From Scylla paramamosain (taxonomy: Eukaryota > Arthropoda > Malacostraca > Decapoda > Portunidae): DNA of 64,000 bases. The notes beneath the pieces are model-generated. The model worked only from the letters and a program-made list of their open reading frames with translations. It was not told the origin of the DNA and made no database searches. This document shows positions 63,675 through 64,000 of the stretch, piece after piece. The position numbers were made by a program, and so were the translations under genes. Each line of letters begins with the position of its first letter. Positions within the stretch are counted from its first letter, which is position 1. The stretch spans positions 1,812,501 to 1,876,500 of the forward strand of contig NC_087161.1 of assembly GCF_035594125.1 (NCBI RefSeq), in the 5' to 3' direction.

Positions 63675-64000
63675 CTGTCAACAACACAGTGCTGTTAGAA
63701 CACACACCTCACCACTGTGCCCTGTTGTAAATTATCACTTGTATACAATGACTATTGGACACCACACTATGCAGGTGAAAGATACATATAGTAACAAATA
63801 CCTGAATACACAAGCAAATTATAATTTACACTGCCTTCTTAGAAGAACATCTGTAAACAAAAATTTTACAAATCTGAATTAACTATAGATTTAGAAATTA
63901 TTAATTCTTTGCAATGAGGCCACACCATTTTGACACTCAAAGTATTCACATCCATTCTTCAGATTGGTCTGCCATCACAAGGTGTCAGCATGTGGCCATG

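Overview
This is a eukaryotic nuclear window, almost certainly from an arthropod and most likely a decapod crustacean. Short exons with GT-AG introns, very dense microsatellites (GA/CT, GT/AC, AAT, AT, GGAA, some over 100 bp), TTAGG-like short runs and several dispersed repeat families all point that way. The decapod placement is an inference; no species marker gene is present.

Four protein-coding genes can be reconstructed exon by exon, with matching intron phases. FAAP24 (minus strand, 2780-6323, 5 coding exons, about 211 aa) is the FANCM partner of the Fanconi anaemia pathway. Cytosolic threonyl-tRNA synthetase TARS1 (plus, 15743-22548, 7 coding exons, about 806 aa) carries an unexpected eEF1B-like GST-C domain in its first exon. 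A CCDC85-family coiled-coil gene (plus, 26164-32191, 6 coding exons, about 484 aa) hosts a decayed Tc1/mariner transposon in its first coding intron. SARA/ZFYVE9 (minus, 43312 to at least 63674, 16 exons seen, 5' end beyond the window) has FYVE, Smad-binding and C-terminal SARA domains; its Smad-binding exon holds a one-base frameshift in a homopolymer.

Layout: 1-2.8 kb, repeats and a minisatellite; 2.8-6.3 kb, FAAP24; 6.3-15.7 kb, intergenic with SSRs, a tRNA-derived SINE and one unassigned exon-like island; 15.7-22.5 kb, TARS1; 22.5-26.1 kb, intergenic with a tandem repeat and a perfect hairpin; 26.2-32.2 kb, CCDC85; 32.2-43.3 kb, no recognised gene, between the two convergent genes; 43.3-64 kb, SARA with microsatellite-packed introns.

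The four genes have unrelated roles (DNA cross-link repair, translation, cell adhesion/coiled-coil scaffold, endosomal TGF-beta/BMP signalling), and nothing suggests a functional cluster. The most notable items are the ThrRS domain fusion, the SARA frameshift, the long-spacer Tc1/mariner relic, and 5' splice sites that run straight into GA microsatellites in two different genes. I did not find a convincing new biological system.
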